The notes: a model not told the origin generated them from the sequence alone. Positions 44,816-55,088 are shown, counted from the stretch's first letter. The stretch: DNA of 64,000 nucleotides from VRUE01 sp963837735 (GCA_963837735.1 CAWIOM010000016.1:1-64000); one strand, 5' to 3'. Translations and numbers: made by a program.

Positions 44816-45388
44816 GTGCAGAGACTCGAGACCAAGCTGGACGGGCCGATCCTGGTCGAGCTCGTCAAACACGGGGACGACCGCGGCTTCTTCGCCGAGA
44901 CCTACCGGCGGGACAAGTTCGCCGAAATGGGAATCCCGACAGAGTGGGTGCAGGACAACCATTCGCGCTCCGAGGGCCCGGTCGTGCGCGGCCTGCACTT
45001 CCAGCTCGGCGCCGGTGTAGCCAAGCTCGTGCGCTGCGGGCGCGGGGCGATCTACGACGTGGTCGTCGACCTGCGCAAGGGCTCTCCGACCTACGGGCAG
45101 GCGGAGGGCTTCGAGCTGACCGAGGACAACACGCGGGTCGTCTACTGCCCGGTCGGGTTCGCGCACGGCTTCTGCGCGCTCTCCGACGTCGTCAACACGA
45201 TCTACAAGCAGAGCGTCTACTACGCGACCGGCCCGGAGGCGGAGCTCAGCTACAGGGACCCCGCGATCGGAATCGAGTGGCCGGTCCCGATCGAGGAGCT
45301 GCAGGCCTCCGAGAAGGACGAGGCGGCGCCGACCCTGAGCGAGCTCGAGCCGATGCTCGAGGGCCCGCAGTTCGAATACTCGGCCTAG
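44816..45388 (+). CDS. rmlC: dTDP-4-dehydrorhamnose 3,5-epimerase (RmlC) family protein
   Basis: GTG 44816 gives 190 residues of the RmlC cupin. DDRGFFAETYRRDKF is followed by SRSEGPVVRGLHFQ with the catalytic His, then VDLRKGSPTYGQ, CPVGFAHGFCALSD and SYRDPAIGIEWP. It epimerises C3 and C5 of the 4-keto intermediate on the way to dTDP-L-rhamnose. No other rmlC is seen, so it probably serves the rmlABD operon nine kilobases away as well as its own neighbours. It ends 12 bases before the 50-base palindrome. Confidence 0.93.
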   Translation: MQRLETKLDGPILVELVKHGDDRGFFAETYRRDKFAEMGIPTEWVQDNHSRSEGPVVRGLHFQLGAGVAKLVRCGRGAIYDVVVDLRKGSPTYGQAEGFELTEDNTRVVYCPVGFAHGFCALSDVVNTIYKQSVYYATGPEAELSYRDPAIGIEWPVPIEELQASEKDEAAPTLSELEPMLEGPQFEYSA

Positions 45389-45399
45389 CCGCGACCAAG

Positions 45400-45449
45400 C
45401 GCGAGAGCGCAGTTATGCCCGCATATGCGGGCATAACTGCGCTCTCGCG
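45400..45449. terminator. Perfect 50-bp palindrome, probable bidirectional terminator
   Basis: The 25-base arm cgcgagagcgcagttatgcc... (45400-45424) is followed with no spacer by its exact reverse complement (45425-45449). It fills the space between the convergent rmlC stop and the lhgO stop, touching the latter. In RNA from either strand it would form a hairpin of more than 20 pairs. No U tract follows on either strand. Confidence 0.8.
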
Positions 45450-46616
45450 TCAGAAGGCGCTCTCGGCTTCGTCGGCGATCCGGGCGGCGATCGCCAGCGA
45501 GGAGGTGGCCGCCGGAGAGGGGGCGTTGCGCACGTGCAGGGCGCGCTCGGTCGCCGAGAAGACGAAGTCGTCGAGGAGGCGGCCGTCGCGGGCGACGGCC
45601 TGGGCGCGGACCCCGGCAAAGGCGGGAACCACGTCTGCGGCGGTCAGCCCCGGCACGTAGCGGGCGGCGGCCGCGACGAAGGCGCGGCGGGAGGCCGCCA
45701 GCCGGATCTCGGCGGTGCCGGTGCGCCACCAGCGCCGGAACATCCGCCAGGAGCCGGGCCAGGCGAGTGTGCGGCCGAGGCCCGATGCGCCGAGCAGGGC
45801 GGTCGGGCCAATCAGGACGTCACCGTCGATGTCCTTCGTGAGGTGGACGCCGAGGAAGGGCAGCGCCGGGTCGGGAACGGGGTAGACCAGCGCCCGGACC
45901 AGATCGCGCCGCTGCGGCACCAGCTTCAGGTAGGCGCCGCGGAAGGGGACGATGCGCGGGTCGGGGCCGGCGCCGGCGGCGACGGCCAGCCGGTCCGACC
46001 AGGCGCCGGCGCAGCAGACCGCGTGGCCCGCCTCGGTCTCCCCCCGGGAGTGGCGGATGCGCAGGCCCCGCCCCGAGGCCTCCATCCCGCGCACCTCGCA
46101 GCCAAGGGCAAGCGAGCCGCCCGCCTCCCGCAGGTCCTCGGCGAACGCCTCCGCGACGGCGCCGAAGTCGACGATCCCGGTGTTCGGGCTATGCAGCCCG
46201 GCGACCCCGGCCGCCTCAGGCTCGACCTCGCGAATCCCCTCGGCGTCGAGGCGGCGCAGGCCCTCGACCCCGTTGGCGCGGCCGCGGCGCTCGAGCTCGT
46301 CGAGGCCGGCGAGCTCAGAGGGGCCGGTGGCGACGATCAGCTTGCCGCAGCGCCGATGCGGGATGCCGCGGCTCTCGCAGTACTCGTACATCCGTGCCGC
46401 ACCCTCGAGGCAGAGCTCCGCCTTCAGCGAGCCCGGCGCGTAGTAGATGCCGGCGTGGATCACCCCCGAGTTGTGGCCGGTCTGGTGGGCGCCCACCCGC
46501 TCCTCGCGCTCGAGGACGCGAACGCTCCTGCCCGGATCGCGGATCGTCAGCTCGCGGGCGACAGCGAGCCCGAGAATGCCGCCGCCCACCACCGCGATGT
46601 CGCAAACGTCGGGCAC
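45450..46616 (-). CDS. lhgO: L-2-hydroxyglutarate oxidase family FAD protein
   Basis: The 388-residue protein has the dinucleotide fold IAVVGGGILGLAVARELT, the family-specific QTGHNSGVIHAGIYYAPGS, FRGAYLKLVPQR and LGVHLTKDIDGDVLIGPTA, matching the LhgO (YgaF) branch of the DAO superfamily. LhgO oxidises L-2-hydroxyglutarate to 2-oxoglutarate and feeds electrons to the respiratory chain. GTG 46616 is the start. It sits inside the glycan locus between rmlC and a GT2 gene, where its metabolic role is not obviously related. Confidence 0.88.
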   Translation of the reverse strand: MPDVCDIAVVGGGILGLAVARELTIRDPGRSVRVLEREERVGAHQTGHNSGVIHAGIYYAPGSLKAELCLEGAARMYEYCESRGIPHRRCGKLIVATGPSELAGLDELERRGRANGVEGLRRLDAEGIREVEPEAAGVAGLHSPNTGIVDFGAVAEAFAEDLREAGGSLALGCEVRGMEASGRGLRIRHSRGETEAGHAVCCAGAWSDRLAVAAGAGPDPRIVPFRGAYLKLVPQRRDLVRALVYPVPDPALPFLGVHLTKDIDGDVLIGPTALLGASGLGRTLAWPGSWRMFRRWWRTGTAEIRLAASRRAFVAAAARYVPGLTAADVVPAFAGVRAQAVARDGRLLDDFVFSATERALHVRNAPSPAATSSLAIAARIADEAESAF

Positions 46617-46639
46617 GAGTGGCTGGGTACGCTACTTCG

Positions 46640-47522
46640 ATGCCTGCGCTCGAGATCGTGATCGTCTCCTCGACAGGTGCGAAGGAGCTGCTTCGCGCCT
46701 GCCTCGCGAGCCTGCGCGAGAACCCGTACAGCGGCGGCGAGACCCTCGTCCACGTCGTCGACAACGACAGCACCGACGGCACGCCGGAGATGGTCCGCGA
46801 GGAGTTCGCGGAGGTCGAGCTGCACGCGCTCGACTGGAACTCAGGGTTCTGCGTCGCCAACAACATCGCCCTGCGCGAGGTCGAGGCCCCCTATGTCCTC
46901 GTCCTCAACCCCGACACCGAGATCTTCCCCGGCTCGCTCGACCAGATGATGGCCCTGATGGAGAGCGACCCGACGATCGGGATGTCGAGCTGCCGGCTCG
47001 AGCAGCGCGACGGCACCCTCGACCACGCCTCGAAACGCTCCTTCCCGACCCCGCTCGGGATCGCTCTCCCACTTCCTCGGCGTCGGCGACCGGCTCGGCC
47101 CCCGCTTCGCCCAGTACAGGGCGCCGGAGCTGGGCGAGTTCGAGCTCGGCGACGTCGACGCGGTCAACGGCGCCTACATGCTGATCCGGCGGACGGCGAT
47201 GGACGAGGTCGGCCTGCTCGACGAGGGCTACTGGCTCTACATGGACGACCTCGACTGGTGCTTCCGTTTCAAGCAGCGGGGTTGGCGCGTCGTCTACGAC
47301 GGCCGCGTCTCGAGCATGCACGTCAAGGGCGGGACGACGAAAAGGAAGAGCCACCGCGGCTGGCGCCACAACCTCGCCTTCCATCGCTCGATGGGGCGCT
47401 TCTATCGCAAGTTCTACGCCGGGAAGAACCCGCTCGCCGACATCGCGATCTACGTCGCGATCTTCGCCAAACTGGCGATCTCGGCGACCCGCTCGGCGAT
47501 CGCCCGCCGCAGCTTCGCCTAG
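46640..47522 (+). CDS. Family 2 glycosyltransferase (frameshifted)
   Basis: ATG 46640 begins MPALEIVIVSSTGAKELLRA. The GT-A core has VVDNDSTDGTPEMV, the metal-binding LVLNPDTEI and, after the frame break, GYWLYMDDLDWCFRFKQRG. One extra G near 47055 separates the two open frames; corrected it reads GSLSHFLGVGDRLGP and totals about 294 residues. It resembles dTDP-rhamnosyltransferases of the WbbL type. It acts at the cytosolic membrane face on lipid-linked glycan. It is convergent with the methyltransferase gene, two bases apart. Confidence 0.88.
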
Positions 47523-47524
47523 CC

Positions 47525-48437
47525 TCATGCGTACAAGCCAGACACTCACCCCGTTTGCACGAGCACCCGTTCCACGCAGAAGTGCGGACAGCTCCGTCTG
47601 TCGCAGCTTGGCCAAAGCTGCATTGCACACCATGATCTCAAAGGAGCGGTTGTACATCAGAAACGCCTGAAGAACGTACTGCTCATTCCAGGTCTGGCCG
47701 CGCTCGAATATCCACTCGTCCGGATAGTCCGCCGGCCAGAACACATCATGAACATGAACCAACACCCCCGGCCTGAGGCGTGGAAGGACCTCGAAGAAGA
47801 ACCAGATGACGTCGCTGGCCGCGCGAGCAACGTGCGATCCGTCGTAAAAGCAGACGTCGCCGCGCTCCAGGGAATCAAAAAGTGAGAGCGGAGCTCGTTG
47901 CAAGGTCATCTCATGGAGAGTCCAGTGCGACGGCAAGGCGGCCATCAACTCCCTGCGGGGGTAGGGCTCGACCTGATCGACCACCGCAGTCTCCGGCTCC
48001 GATTCGGACTCGTTGCGAGTGAGTGCACCGGCCATCAGCAGGCTTGACCATCCCGCGCCGATCTCGACGATTCTCCGCGGCTGCGCCTTCCGCAGGAGCC
48101 CGTAATGGATAGCCGCGTCTGCATCCGTCCAAAAATCGTTGTCCCAGTGGAACTCAACCTGGCCGCTGGGCGAGGCTCGCGGCACGTCAGCAAGCTCGTT
48201 GAAATATGCGGCCAGGCCGCCGAGGGTCTCCAACTGAGCGTCGAGATCCCAGTCCATCCCCTTTGGCAACGGCCGGTCGTGCCAAAGGTCCCGGTTCGCA
48301 GAGAGGAAGGGGAGATCGTTGAGAGCACTGTAGTAATCGCGCTTTTGAAAGTGGTACCCCAGCTCCTGCAAGTCGCGATGGGGCGTTCGTAACAACGTGC
48401 CTATCGCGAGCTCGATACTGGACTTGGGCTCACTCAT
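47525..48437 (-). CDS. Class I SAM-dependent methyltransferase (stop displaced by indel)
   Basis: ATG 48437 gives about 303 residues. RRIVEIGAGWSSLLMAGALT at about residue 125 is SAM motif I, followed by VVDQVEPYPRRELM, DVCFYDGSHVARA and VLVHVHDVFWPADYP, an arrangement seen in methyltransferases of glycan loci. The open frame does not stop at the end of the domain but runs on to 46905, antisense to the GT2 gene. A one-base indel near 47530 would place TGA at 47525-47527, immediately beside the GT2 stop, and I annotate that end. Codon choice looks less GC-extreme than in the neighbours. Confidence 0.72.
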
Positions 48438-48558
48438 CGATGCTCCTTTCTTTCCCGATTCATACACGTATGTTCTCGATAAAAATTGAGATTTCTCAAC
48501 ACTTTTTTGGACTAACCACACAACACCAATTTCATCTGACCCTATATACATCACCCGT
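48438..48558. promoter_or_regulatory. AT-rich divergent promoter region with dyad
   Basis: This 121-base interval between the divergent methyltransferase and GT4-GT2 genes is strikingly AT-rich (gataaaaattgag, acttttttgg, tatataca). It holds a dyad TTGAGA-tt-TCTCAA at 48486-48499. A TATATA box at 48543-48548 lies close to the plus-strand GTG at 48559, and acacgtatgtt lies on the other side. It presumably drives both genes; the dyad is a candidate operator. Confidence 0.5.
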
Positions 48559-51500
48559 GTGGCAGGTGATCGAGTACCGGTTCTCTACCTTGCACCGTGG
48601 GTTGATCTAGGCGGTTCTGACAAGGGCACGATCGACTGGTTTAGGCATATCGACCAAACTCGTTGGGCCCCTTCGCTAATTACCACCCAGCCATCGGCGA
48701 ATCGCTGGCTACACCAGATCGAGCCGCTAGCGGAGGAGGTGTGGAACCTCCCAGACTTGATGTGGGGGGCCACCTTTCCAGAGTTCATCCTCGGCTTCAT
48801 TGAGAGCAGGGGGGTCGAGGTTGTCCACATAATGAACTCGCGGCTGGGCTTCGACCTGCTTCCGGACATGACTTGCCTTCCAAGGCCCCCTGCCGTCGTC
48901 GTGCAGATGCATGCTGAGGAGCCCGATCAGACCGGGTACGTTCGCTACGTCACCAGACGCTACGGCAATCTGATCGATGCGTTCTCGGTCACGAGCGAGC
49001 ACCTGAAGTCCACGGTTGCGGGCTACGAGATCCCTCCAAGCCGGATCGATGTCATTCACTCGGGTGTCGATGCGGAGGTCGAGTTCAACCCTCGGTCGGT
49101 CGACCCCCTCCGGCACTCCGGAAACGGCGTTCCGCGGATCCTGTGGCCGGGCCGCCTGGTCGAGCAGAAGGATCCGATGCTGACCCTGGACGTTGTTGCC
49201 GATGCTCGAAGCAGGGGCGGCGAGTTCATGTTGGACGTCGTCGGCGACGGGTACCTCGAGGCCGCCGCCCGCGAGCGGGCGGACCGCCTTGGAATTGCGG
49301 ATTCGATCAATTGGCACCCGCCGTCGCAGGAGATGGCTCGCTGGTACCGCAGCTCGGACCTGCTGCTGATGACCAGCGTCTTCGAGGGTGTCCCCTACGT
49401 GATCTACGAGGCCCTCGCCATGGGGGTTCCGGTGGTCGCGCCAGCTCTTCCGGGGAACGTTGAGTTCATGGACGAGGACAGCGGCGCCCTAATCGAGCCT
49501 CGCGACGACGCCTCCAGATACGCGGAGGTGGTGGTCGCCCTGCTTGCCGACGAGGAGCGCCGGCGCGCCATGGGCCGGCGCTCCCGCGAGCGGATGATCG
49601 CGGACTTCTCACTTGCCGAGATGGGACGCCGCCATGACCGACTGTATGAGCGCCTGCTCGAGTCGCGCCCGGCCACCAGCTCCCGGCGCGGCGCAGCTCT
49701 GACCGGAAGCCGAAAGGCGGGATACGACAGGGCGGCCGCAGATATGTCCTCCCCGGCGGTGAGCCTTTCCCGGGACCCCGCTCCGGAGCGCACCGTCGGC
49801 GTGGTAATTCCGTGTCACCGCCACGGCCTCTTTCTCGCCGACAGCGTTCGCTCCGCCAAGAAGCAGAGCCTGGCGCCGAGCCAAATCGTCGTCGTCGACG
49901 ACGGATCCGATGACCCGGAGACGATCGATGCGCTCGAGCTCATCGAGCGCGACCCGGAGGTGACCGTGCTCCGTCAAGTCGCCAATCGAGGACCCAGCTC
50001 AGCACGCAACCGGGCAATCGCCGAGCTAGACACAAGTTACGTGCTTCCTCTCGATGCGGACGACGAGCTGCTTCCCGGGGCGCTTGAGCTGATGGTCGGC
50101 CAGATCGAGCGTGCCAGCGGGGATGTGGGCTTCGTCTACCCCCACGCGCAGCACATGGGCAACCGTTCGGACTTCATCAGGCTCCCCGCATACAACCTTT
50201 GGCTGCTCATGCAGGAGAACTACTGCCCCGCGCCTGCTCTCTTCGATCGCCGGGTATTCGCAAGCGCCAATGTCGAGTACGCGGAGGACATCGTGGTCGG
50301 GCACGAGGACTGGGACCTGATTTTGCAGCTGGCAGAACGGGGCATCCGCGGAGTGCACGCGGTCGCTCCAACCTTTCTCTACCGACGCCAGGGTTTCAGC
50401 CGCGTGAACGCGGTCGACTACGGACCGCACACGTTTCACGACGCAATCAAACGTCGCCATCCCGCGCTCTACCTGAACAGCGACCGCATCAAGGCCGACT
50501 GGGCGCCGGCCCTCTCCCTGGTACTCCTCGACGATGGTGAAAGGTCGTGGAAACCGCAGGACCTCTCGTCGCTGGAGCCCCAGACATGCGCGGACTTCGA
50601 GGTTCTCGCGGCGACCGACCTCGGCGGCCGAGCCCGACTCGTTGCCGGCGAATCGGAGAACCGGGGGCGCTGGGTGCAGAGCGCCCTGCGTACCGCGCGG
50701 GGCCGGTGGGTTTGCCTGCTCACCCCCGCCTCGGCGGCGATGCTGGAGTCCTCCTCGTTCGTCGAGAGGCTTCTGTACTGCTTCAAGGCGCCCGGCGTAG
50801 CTTCGTCGATCGTTTTCGCCAATGTGGACGATCTCCGGAGGCCCACGTTCGCCCAACTCGACGACGCAGAGCGCCTCAGCGCAAATCCAGTGGCGGTTTC
50901 CTTCGCCCGTTCGCCGGGAATCCAGTTCCCCGGCGTCCATCTACCGGCGGGCTGCTGTGTGCTGAGCGAGCTGGCGATAAACCTGCAAACAATTGGCGCG
51001 GTTCAGTGGCGGTTCGCGGGCAGCGCGAGTAGCTCACTGCCGATGGCGGGCTCGGTGGGAGGTAGCGCCGAGCCGGCCGAAGAGCCATTCGACCTCGACA
51101 TCGGCTTCGACCGTCGCGACGATCCCTCCGACAACCTGGCCCGGCAACGGATTGCCTGGCAACCACCCCGTCTTCCCGAGCTCACGCCCGGCACGGTGCG
51201 CCGCTGGGAGCACTCGCCCGGCTGGACACCCGCCGAGACACAACCGCTTTGCCGGCACCTGGGTCTGGCCGGGCAGGGTCGCGTGATCAGCAATGATCGC
51301 AACCCGCCTCCGGGGTACGCGTTGGAGTTCGACCTCGGCGTCACCCGGCTGCACGCCGCACCCGGAACTCGCCGACTCATCCAAACGGCAAGCACCTACC
51401 GGCTCACCGACGAACAGAATCACCTGGGCGCTCACAGGAATCCCCTCGGATACATCGAGGACCAGCCACTCCCCCTGCTCGAGGCTTTGGAGCTGCGCCG

Positions 51501-52178
51501 GATGCGGGATTCGGGCGAAATGGTTCTGGTAGCCGGCCGCGACGACCCGCTGTTCGACGCCGCGGAGCGAGTCCGACCCTGGGCTGGATTGACGCTCATC
51601 CGATCTTGCCCCGCGGGCACATCCTCCACACCGGCGTCTGGGGGGCGGTCGTCCTTCGACGCCATTCGCTACTCGACGGTCGCAAACACCGCTACTCCCG
51701 CGAGCCGGGGCCCGGGAGTTCTCACGACCTAGCCCTCGGATCCATGTTCAGGAGCGGGGGAGGACGTCGCATCGCCCTGCGACTGCGAGAGGACGGCCGG
51801 CTGGAGACCGATGGCGTTCGTCCGGGCCGGGCAAGCCGGGATCCTCGCAAGTTGTTCCGCTGGATCGCCGCTCCGGCGCACCCAAACGAGCCTCGACTGT
51901 TCGGCTCAGCCCGTCTGGGCCGGCCGCCACCTGATTCGGCGCTTCGGCGACCGCCGGCTCTCGAAAGGCGGCGGCGCACCAATCGGATGGCTGCGCGGGG
52001 CCGGGGGACCAAGCTGCCGCCCCATATTCAGCGCCAGTCATCCGGTGACCGGCGACCAGCTCCTCACCTGCTCGCCCGACGAGGCGCTCGCGCACGGCTA
52101 CTTCCTCGACGGCGACCTCGGCTTCATCCTCGATGCCGGCTCGGCCAGGATGCCGAGCGCCAGCGCCGTGGGACCTGA
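48559..52178 (+). CDS. Multi-domain glycosyltransferase: GT4 + GT2 + uncharacterised C-terminal region (frameshifted)
   Basis: GTG 48559 starts a chain of 1057 residues in frame, about 1200 after correction. Residues 1-370 are a GT4 enzyme (PWVDLGGSDKGTIDWF, ILWPGRLVEQKDPMLTLD, SVFEGVPYVIYEALAMGVPV). Residues 415-650 are a GT2 domain (TVGVVIPCHRHGLFLADSV, VVVDDGSDDPE, LPLDADDELLPGA, GHEDWDLILQLAERG). The rest is unfamiliar. An indel near 51578 shifts the frame; the corrected sequence goes on to WIDAHPILPRGHILHTGVWG. A second near 51850-51950 leads to a tail with HPVTGDQLLT and GYFLDGDLGFILD. The last stop, about 52178, is uncertain and overlaps the convergent rmlB end. Confidence 0.8.
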
Positions 52179-53161
52179 TCGCCCAGCGCCCGGCCGTACT
52201 GCTTCTCGTAGTACTCGCGGTACTCGCCGGAGCGGATCGGGCCCCACCACTCCTCGTTGTCGCGGTACCACCCGACGGTGCGCTCGAGGCCCTCGGCGAA
52301 GTGGACGCGGGCCTCCCAGCCGAGCTCCTCGCGGAGCTTGTCGGAGGCGAGCGAGTAACGACGGTCGTGGCCGGGGCGATCGGTGACGTACTCGATCAGC
52401 GACTCATCGGCGCCGGTCAGCTCGATCACCCGCCTGATGACGTCGATGTTCTCGCACTCGTCGGGGCCGCCGACGTTGTAGGCCTCCCCGGCGCGGCCGT
52501 TGAGCAGGACGGTGTGGATGCCGCGGCAGAAGTCCTCGACGTAGAGCCAGTTGCGCACCTGGCGTCCATCTCCATACACCGGCAGCGAGTCCCCGTGCAG
52601 AGCGTTCAGGACCATCAGAGGGATCAACTTCTCTGGATACTGGCGCGGCCCGTAGTTGTTGGAGCCGCGGACGATCGAAGCCTCGATCCCGTAGGTGTGG
52701 ACATGGGCGGAGACGAGGAGGTCGCCGGCCGCCTTGGTCGCCGAGTAGGGCGAGGAGGGGTCGAGCGGCGAGGTCTCGGTGAAGGAGCCGGACTCGATCG
52801 ATCCGTAGACCTCGTCTGTGGAGACCTGCAGGTAGCGGGAGACGCCGAGCTCGCGCGCCGTGTCGAGGAGGACGCCGGTGCCGATCACGTGGGTCCTGGC
52901 GAAGGCGTCCTGGTCGTCGATCGAGCGGTCGACGTGCGACTCGGCGGCGAAGTTGACGACGGCGTCCCGCCCCTCCATCGCCTCGCGGACGATCGCCGGG
53001 TCCTCGATCGCCCCCTCGACCAGCTCGACGTCGGCGGGCAGGTTCTCGCGCCTGCCGGCGTAGGTCAGCTTGTCGAGCACGCGGACCTCGTGCTCCTCCT
53101 TCGCGAGGCGCACGTATGTGGACCCGATGAACCCGGCGGCGCCGGTGACCAGCAACTTCAT
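52124..53161 (-). CDS. rmlB: dTDP-glucose 4,6-dehydratase
   Basis: ATG 53161 begins KLLVTGAAGFIGSTYVRLA. The 345-residue protein has VDRSIDDQDAF, the active-site STDEVYGSIE, SPYSATKAAGD with Tyr and Lys, and GSNNYGPRQYPEKLIP, the full RmlB set. It converts dTDP-glucose to dTDP-4-keto-6-deoxyglucose. It overlaps rmlD by ATGA and is the last gene of rmlA-rmlD-rmlB. The final 20 or so residues past YEKQYGRAL are not conserved and overlap the convergent glycosyltransferase end. Confidence 0.96.
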   Translation of the reverse strand: MKLLVTGAAGFIGSTYVRLAKEEHEVRVLDKLTYAGRRENLPADVELVEGAIEDPAIVREAMEGRDAVVNFAAESHVDRSIDDQDAFARTHVIGTGVLLDTARELGVSRYLQVSTDEVYGSIESGSFTETSPLDPSSPYSATKAAGDLLVSAHVHTYGIEASIVRGSNNYGPRQYPEKLIPLMVLNALHGDSLPVYGDGRQVRNWLYVEDFCRGIHTVLLNGRAGEAYNVGGPDECENIDVIRRVIELTGADESLIEYVTDRPGHDRRYSLASDKLREELGWEARVHFAEGLERTVGWYRDNEEWWGPIRSGEYREYYEKQYGRALGDQVPRRWRSASWPSRHRG

Positions 53162-54008
53162 GCAGCCTCCTTCTCGCTCTGGCGTTGGGCAAGGTACCCG
53201 ACGAGGCCGTCCTGCCAGGAGGGCAGCTCGATCGCGTGCTCGCGCTCGCTGGCCAGCGCCGAGAAGGGCGGGCGGGGCGCGGGGCGGCCGAGCATCTCCG
53301 TCGTCGCCGAGAGCACCTGGCACTCGACCTTGGCCTGCTCGAAGATCTCGCGGGCGAACTCGTACCAGGAGCAGGACCCGGCCGCCGCCATGTGGTGGAT
53401 GCCGTGCTCGAGCCCCTCGATCAGGCGGACGACGCCGTAGGCGAGATGCCAGGTGTAGGTGGGCGAGCCGACCTGGTCGTGGACGACGAGGACCTCGCCG
53501 TGGTCGGCGGCAAGGCGCAGCATCGTCTCGACGAAGTTGCCGCCGCCGGTCCCGAAGAGCCAGGAGGAGCGAACGACGAAGTGGCGTGGGTTGGCGGCGG
53601 CCGTGGCCTCCTCGCCGGCGAGCTTGGTGCGCCCGTAGGCGGAGAGCGGTGCCGGCTGGTCGCTCTCGACGTAGGCGGCGCGCTTGGCCCGTCGAAGACG
53701 TAGTCGGAGGAGATGTAGACGACGGTGGCGCCGACCTCGGCGGCGGCGGCGGCGACCTTGCCGGCGGCGGTGCCGTTGACCGCCATCGCCGCAGCCTCGG
53801 CCTCCTCGGCGCCGTCGACGTCGGTCCAGGCAGCGCAGTTGATGACGACGTCGGGGCGCTCGGCTTCGAGCTTGGCGCCGACCGTGCCGGCGTCGGTGAC
53901 GTCGAGCTCCGTGTGGCCGAAGCCGACGACGTCGTGGCCGGCGTTGCCGGCGGCGAGCATCACGTCGCGGCCGAGCATCCCGGCGGCCCCTGTGACCAGC
54001 AGCTTCAT
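53158..54008 (-). CDS. rmlD: dTDP-4-dehydrorhamnose reductase (frameshifted)
   Basis: ATG 54008 starts KLLVTGAAGMLGRDVMLAAG. VVINCAAWTDVDGAE and VYISSDYVFDG follow. A missing base near 53690 breaks the frame; the corrected chain reads KRAAYVESDQPAPLSAYGRTKLAGEE (catalytic Tyr/Lys) and goes on to SPTYTWHLAYGVVRLIEG, ending EKEAA at 53158, about 283 residues. It makes dTDP-L-rhamnose with NAD(P)H. The start overlaps the rmlA stop by one base and the stop overlaps the rmlB ATG. Confidence 0.92.
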
Positions 54009-55088
54009 CAGATCAGCTTGATTTCCGAGCGATCGCCGACCAGCATCCGCAGGGTCTTCGGCATGCCGTCGCTGCGGGTCAGCTTGACGTCGCGGCCGAG
54101 CAGGCTCGCCTCCATGCGGGCGCCGAGGTCTTCGACCACCGAGCCGGCGAGGACGATCGAGTGCTCGACCTCAGAGCGGCAGATCCGGACCCCGTCGCCG
54201 ATCGAGGTATAGGGGCCGATGAACGAGCCCTCGATCCGGGCGCCGGCGCCGATCACGGCCGGGCCGCGGATCACAGAGCCGGCGACCGTCGCGCCCTCGC
54301 CGAGCACGACCCTGCCCTCGACCCGCGATTGCTCGTCGATCTCGCCCCGTAGATCGCCCGCGATCTCCTCGAGCACGAGCCGGTTCGCCTCGAGCATGTC
54401 GGCGAGCTGGCCGGTGTCCTTCCACCAGCCGGTGACGATCTCCGACTGGACCCTGTGCCCGTCGTCGATCAGCCCCTGGATCGCCTCGGTGATCTCGAGC
54501 TCGCCGCGCCAGGAGGGCTCGAGCGCCCGGGCGGCTGCGAAGATCGCCTGGCCGAAGAGGTAGACGCCGACCAGGGCGAGGTCCGAGGGCGGGTCTTTGG
54601 GCTTCTCGATCAGGCGGACGATGCCGCCGTCCCCGTCGAGCTCGGCGACGCCGTAGGACTGCGGGTCCTCGACGGGAGTGAGCAGGATCAGCGCGTCCGG
54701 CTCGTCTGCCCGGAAGGTCGAGACGAGGCCGCGGAGGCCGTCGCGGAGCAGGTTGTCGCCGAGGTACATGACGAAGGGCGAGTCGCCGATGAACTCCTCG
54801 GCGGTCAGCACCGCGTGGGCGAGCCCGGCCGGCTCGTCCTGGAGGATGTAGGTGATCCTCGCCCCGAAAGCCGAGCCGTCGCCGGCGGTCTCGCGGATCT
54901 CCTCGCCGGTCTCCGGCGCGATGATGATCCCGATCTCGGTCGACGCCGGCGTCGACGAGCGCCTCGATTCCGTAGAAGAGCACGGGTTTGTTGGCGACCG
55001 GCACCAGCTGCTTGGCGGAGGTGTGGGTGATCGGCCGCAACCGGGTCCCGGCCCCGCCCGAGAGGATCAGTCCCTTGAGGTCTTGCAC
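54008..55088 (-). CDS. rmlA: Glucose-1-phosphate thymidylyltransferase, long form (frameshifted)
   Basis: GTG 55088 begins QDLKGLILSGGAGTRLRPIT, the nucleotidyl-transferase signature, then SAKQLVPVANKPVLFYGIEAL. One extra G near 54945 breaks the frame; corrected it continues VTEIGIIIAPETGEEIRET. MYLGDNLLRDG and GWWKDTGQLADMLEANRLVL follow. The last 100 residues are left-handed beta-helix hexapeptide repeats (VVLGEGATVAGSVIRGPAVI). This marks the long form of about 355 residues found in actinobacteria, unlike the short enterobacterial RmlA. It makes dTDP-glucose and is the first gene of its operon. Confidence 0.93.
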
